Shown here: positions 38,908-39,453 of the stretch, piece by piece | Position numbering within the stretch: the first letter of the stretch is position 1 | Layout: each line of letters starts with the position of its first letter | Assembly (NCBI RefSeq): GCF_914484835.1 | Contig: NZ_CAJZAR010000103.1 | Coordinates: 1 to 39,453 of the forward strand | Length of the DNA: 39,453 nt | Reading direction: 5' to 3' | Source: Paraburkholderia tropica | GTDB taxonomy: Bacteria > Pseudomonadota > Gammaproteobacteria > Burkholderiales > Burkholderiaceae | Position numbers and translations under genes: made by a program | The notes under the pieces: generated by a model | The model's input: the letters and a program-made list of their open reading frames with translations, nothing else | What the model was told of the DNA's origin: nothing | The model's database searches: none

Positions 38908-39453
38908 ATGAATTCCGAGACGTTATCCGCGCCCATGCCCCGCACGCTTGTCATCGCTTCGCGGGAGAGCCGCCTCGCGATGTGGCAGGCCGAGCATGTG
39001 CAAGCTGCGCTGCACAAATTATATCCATCCTGCGACGTGAAAATCGTCGGAATGACGACACGCGGCGATCAAATTCTCGACCGCACGCTGTCGAAGGTCG
39101 GCGGCAAGGGCCTGTTCGTGAAGGAACTCGAACAGGCGCTGGCCGAAGGACGCGCCGATCTGGCCGTGCATTCGCTCAAGGACGTGCCCATGGAACTGCC
39201 CGAGGGCTTCGCGCTCACGGCCATCATGGAGCGCGAGGACCCGCGCGACGCCTTTGTGTCTAACGAATACGATTCGCTCGCGGCGCTGCCGCCTGGCGCC
39301 GTGGTCGGCACCTCCAGCCTGCGCCGCGAGTCGATGATCCGCGCGCGCTATCCGCATCTCGACGTCAAGCCGCTGCGCGGCAATCTCGACACGCGTCTCG
39401 CGAAGCTCGACCGCGGCGATTACGCAGCGATCATTCTCGCGGCGGCGGGGCTC
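38908..39453 (+). CDS. hemC: Porphobilinogen deaminase (hydroxymethylbilane synthase), 5' part
   Basis: The frame opens at 38908 and runs off the window after 182 codons of an expected roughly 310-330. HemC joins four porphobilinogens into hydroxymethylbilane for haem (and corrin) synthesis. Conserved features are IASRESRLAMWQAEHV, GMTTRGDQILD, KGLFVKELEQALAEGRADLAVHSLKD with the catalytic aspartate region, and GTSSLRRESMIRA and LRGNLDTRL, which contact the growing chain. The cysteine that holds the dipyrromethane cofactor lies beyond the edge. The first eleven residues are extra before the usual start of the fold. Confidence 0.96.
   Translation, partial: MNSETLSAPMPRTLVIASRESRLAMWQAEHVQAALHKLYPSCDVKIVGMTTRGDQILDRTLSKVGGKGLFVKELEQALAEGRADLAVHSLKDVPMELPEGFALTAIMEREDPRDAFVSNEYDSLAALPPGAVVGTSSLRRESMIRARYPHLDVKPLRGNLDTRLAKLDRGDYAAIILAAAGL

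Noticed and set aside
1..39453. tRNA or rRNA genes
   Set aside because: I scanned for T-arm-like sequence and rRNA-like stretches and saw none; a dedicated search could still find one.

Overview
This is a high-GC chromosomal segment from a beta-proteobacterium of the Burkholderiaceae, most likely the Paraburkholderia/Caballeronia/Burkholderia group. The evidence is protein resemblance (PanD, PanC, ScpA with a DUF3460 partner, MetG and PPC all read like Burkholderia orthologues), the divergent ppc/hemC pair, and the extreme GC bias that opens long false reading frames opposite nearly every gene. I see no rRNA, tRNA, prophage, insertion sequence or CRISPR array. Most of the window is core chromosome.

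Layout. (1) 1-9000: a cobalamin uptake and late-assembly cluster. A BtuC-like permease end, BtuD-like ATPase, cobT, cobS and cobC run rightwards; btuF, cobD, cbiB and cobU run leftwards in an overlapping operon that converges on them; cobQ runs rightwards from the cobU side. Together they import corrinoids, make the aminopropanol side chain, activate the lower ligand and join the nucleotide loop. No corrin-ring synthesis genes are in view. (2) 9000-10420: a PaaI-type thioesterase and an orphan ParA ATPase followed by an 11-bp degenerate repeat array. (3) 10450-13300: leftward panD, panC, then scpA with a small DUF3460 gene. (4) 13660-20320: tamA-tamB, the outer-membrane translocation and assembly module, ending in a strong two-way terminator. 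(5) 20360-25060: metG (leftward), an unusual non-coding stretch with an orphan terminator, an OmpA-like lipoprotein and divergent apbC. (6) 25260-29920: a SodC-like lipoprotein that has lost most metal ligands, dcd, a large Orn/Lys/Arg decarboxylase and an LprI-like protein. (7) 29940-33480: leftward bestrophin-like channel, argH and an XRE/MmyB-type regulator. (8) 33480-35220: a methyltransferase divergent from that regulator with shared promoter DNA, then a VapBC toxin-antitoxin pair. (9) 35260-39453: ppc with a histone-H1-like N-terminal tail, and the start of hemC.

The most unusual signals are non-coding or low-complexity: 10-12-bp periodic repeat arrays scattered through intergenic DNA (best at 10308-10421), an orphan leftward terminator behind a leucine-codon run (22708-22918), two back-to-back promoters sharing one palindrome as -35 box (33511-33554), the ligand-depleted SodC, the Lys/Ala-rich PPC tail and two low-complexity inserts in TamB. 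I found no wholly new multi-gene system. All functions are assigned by reading the translated sequence, without database searches.
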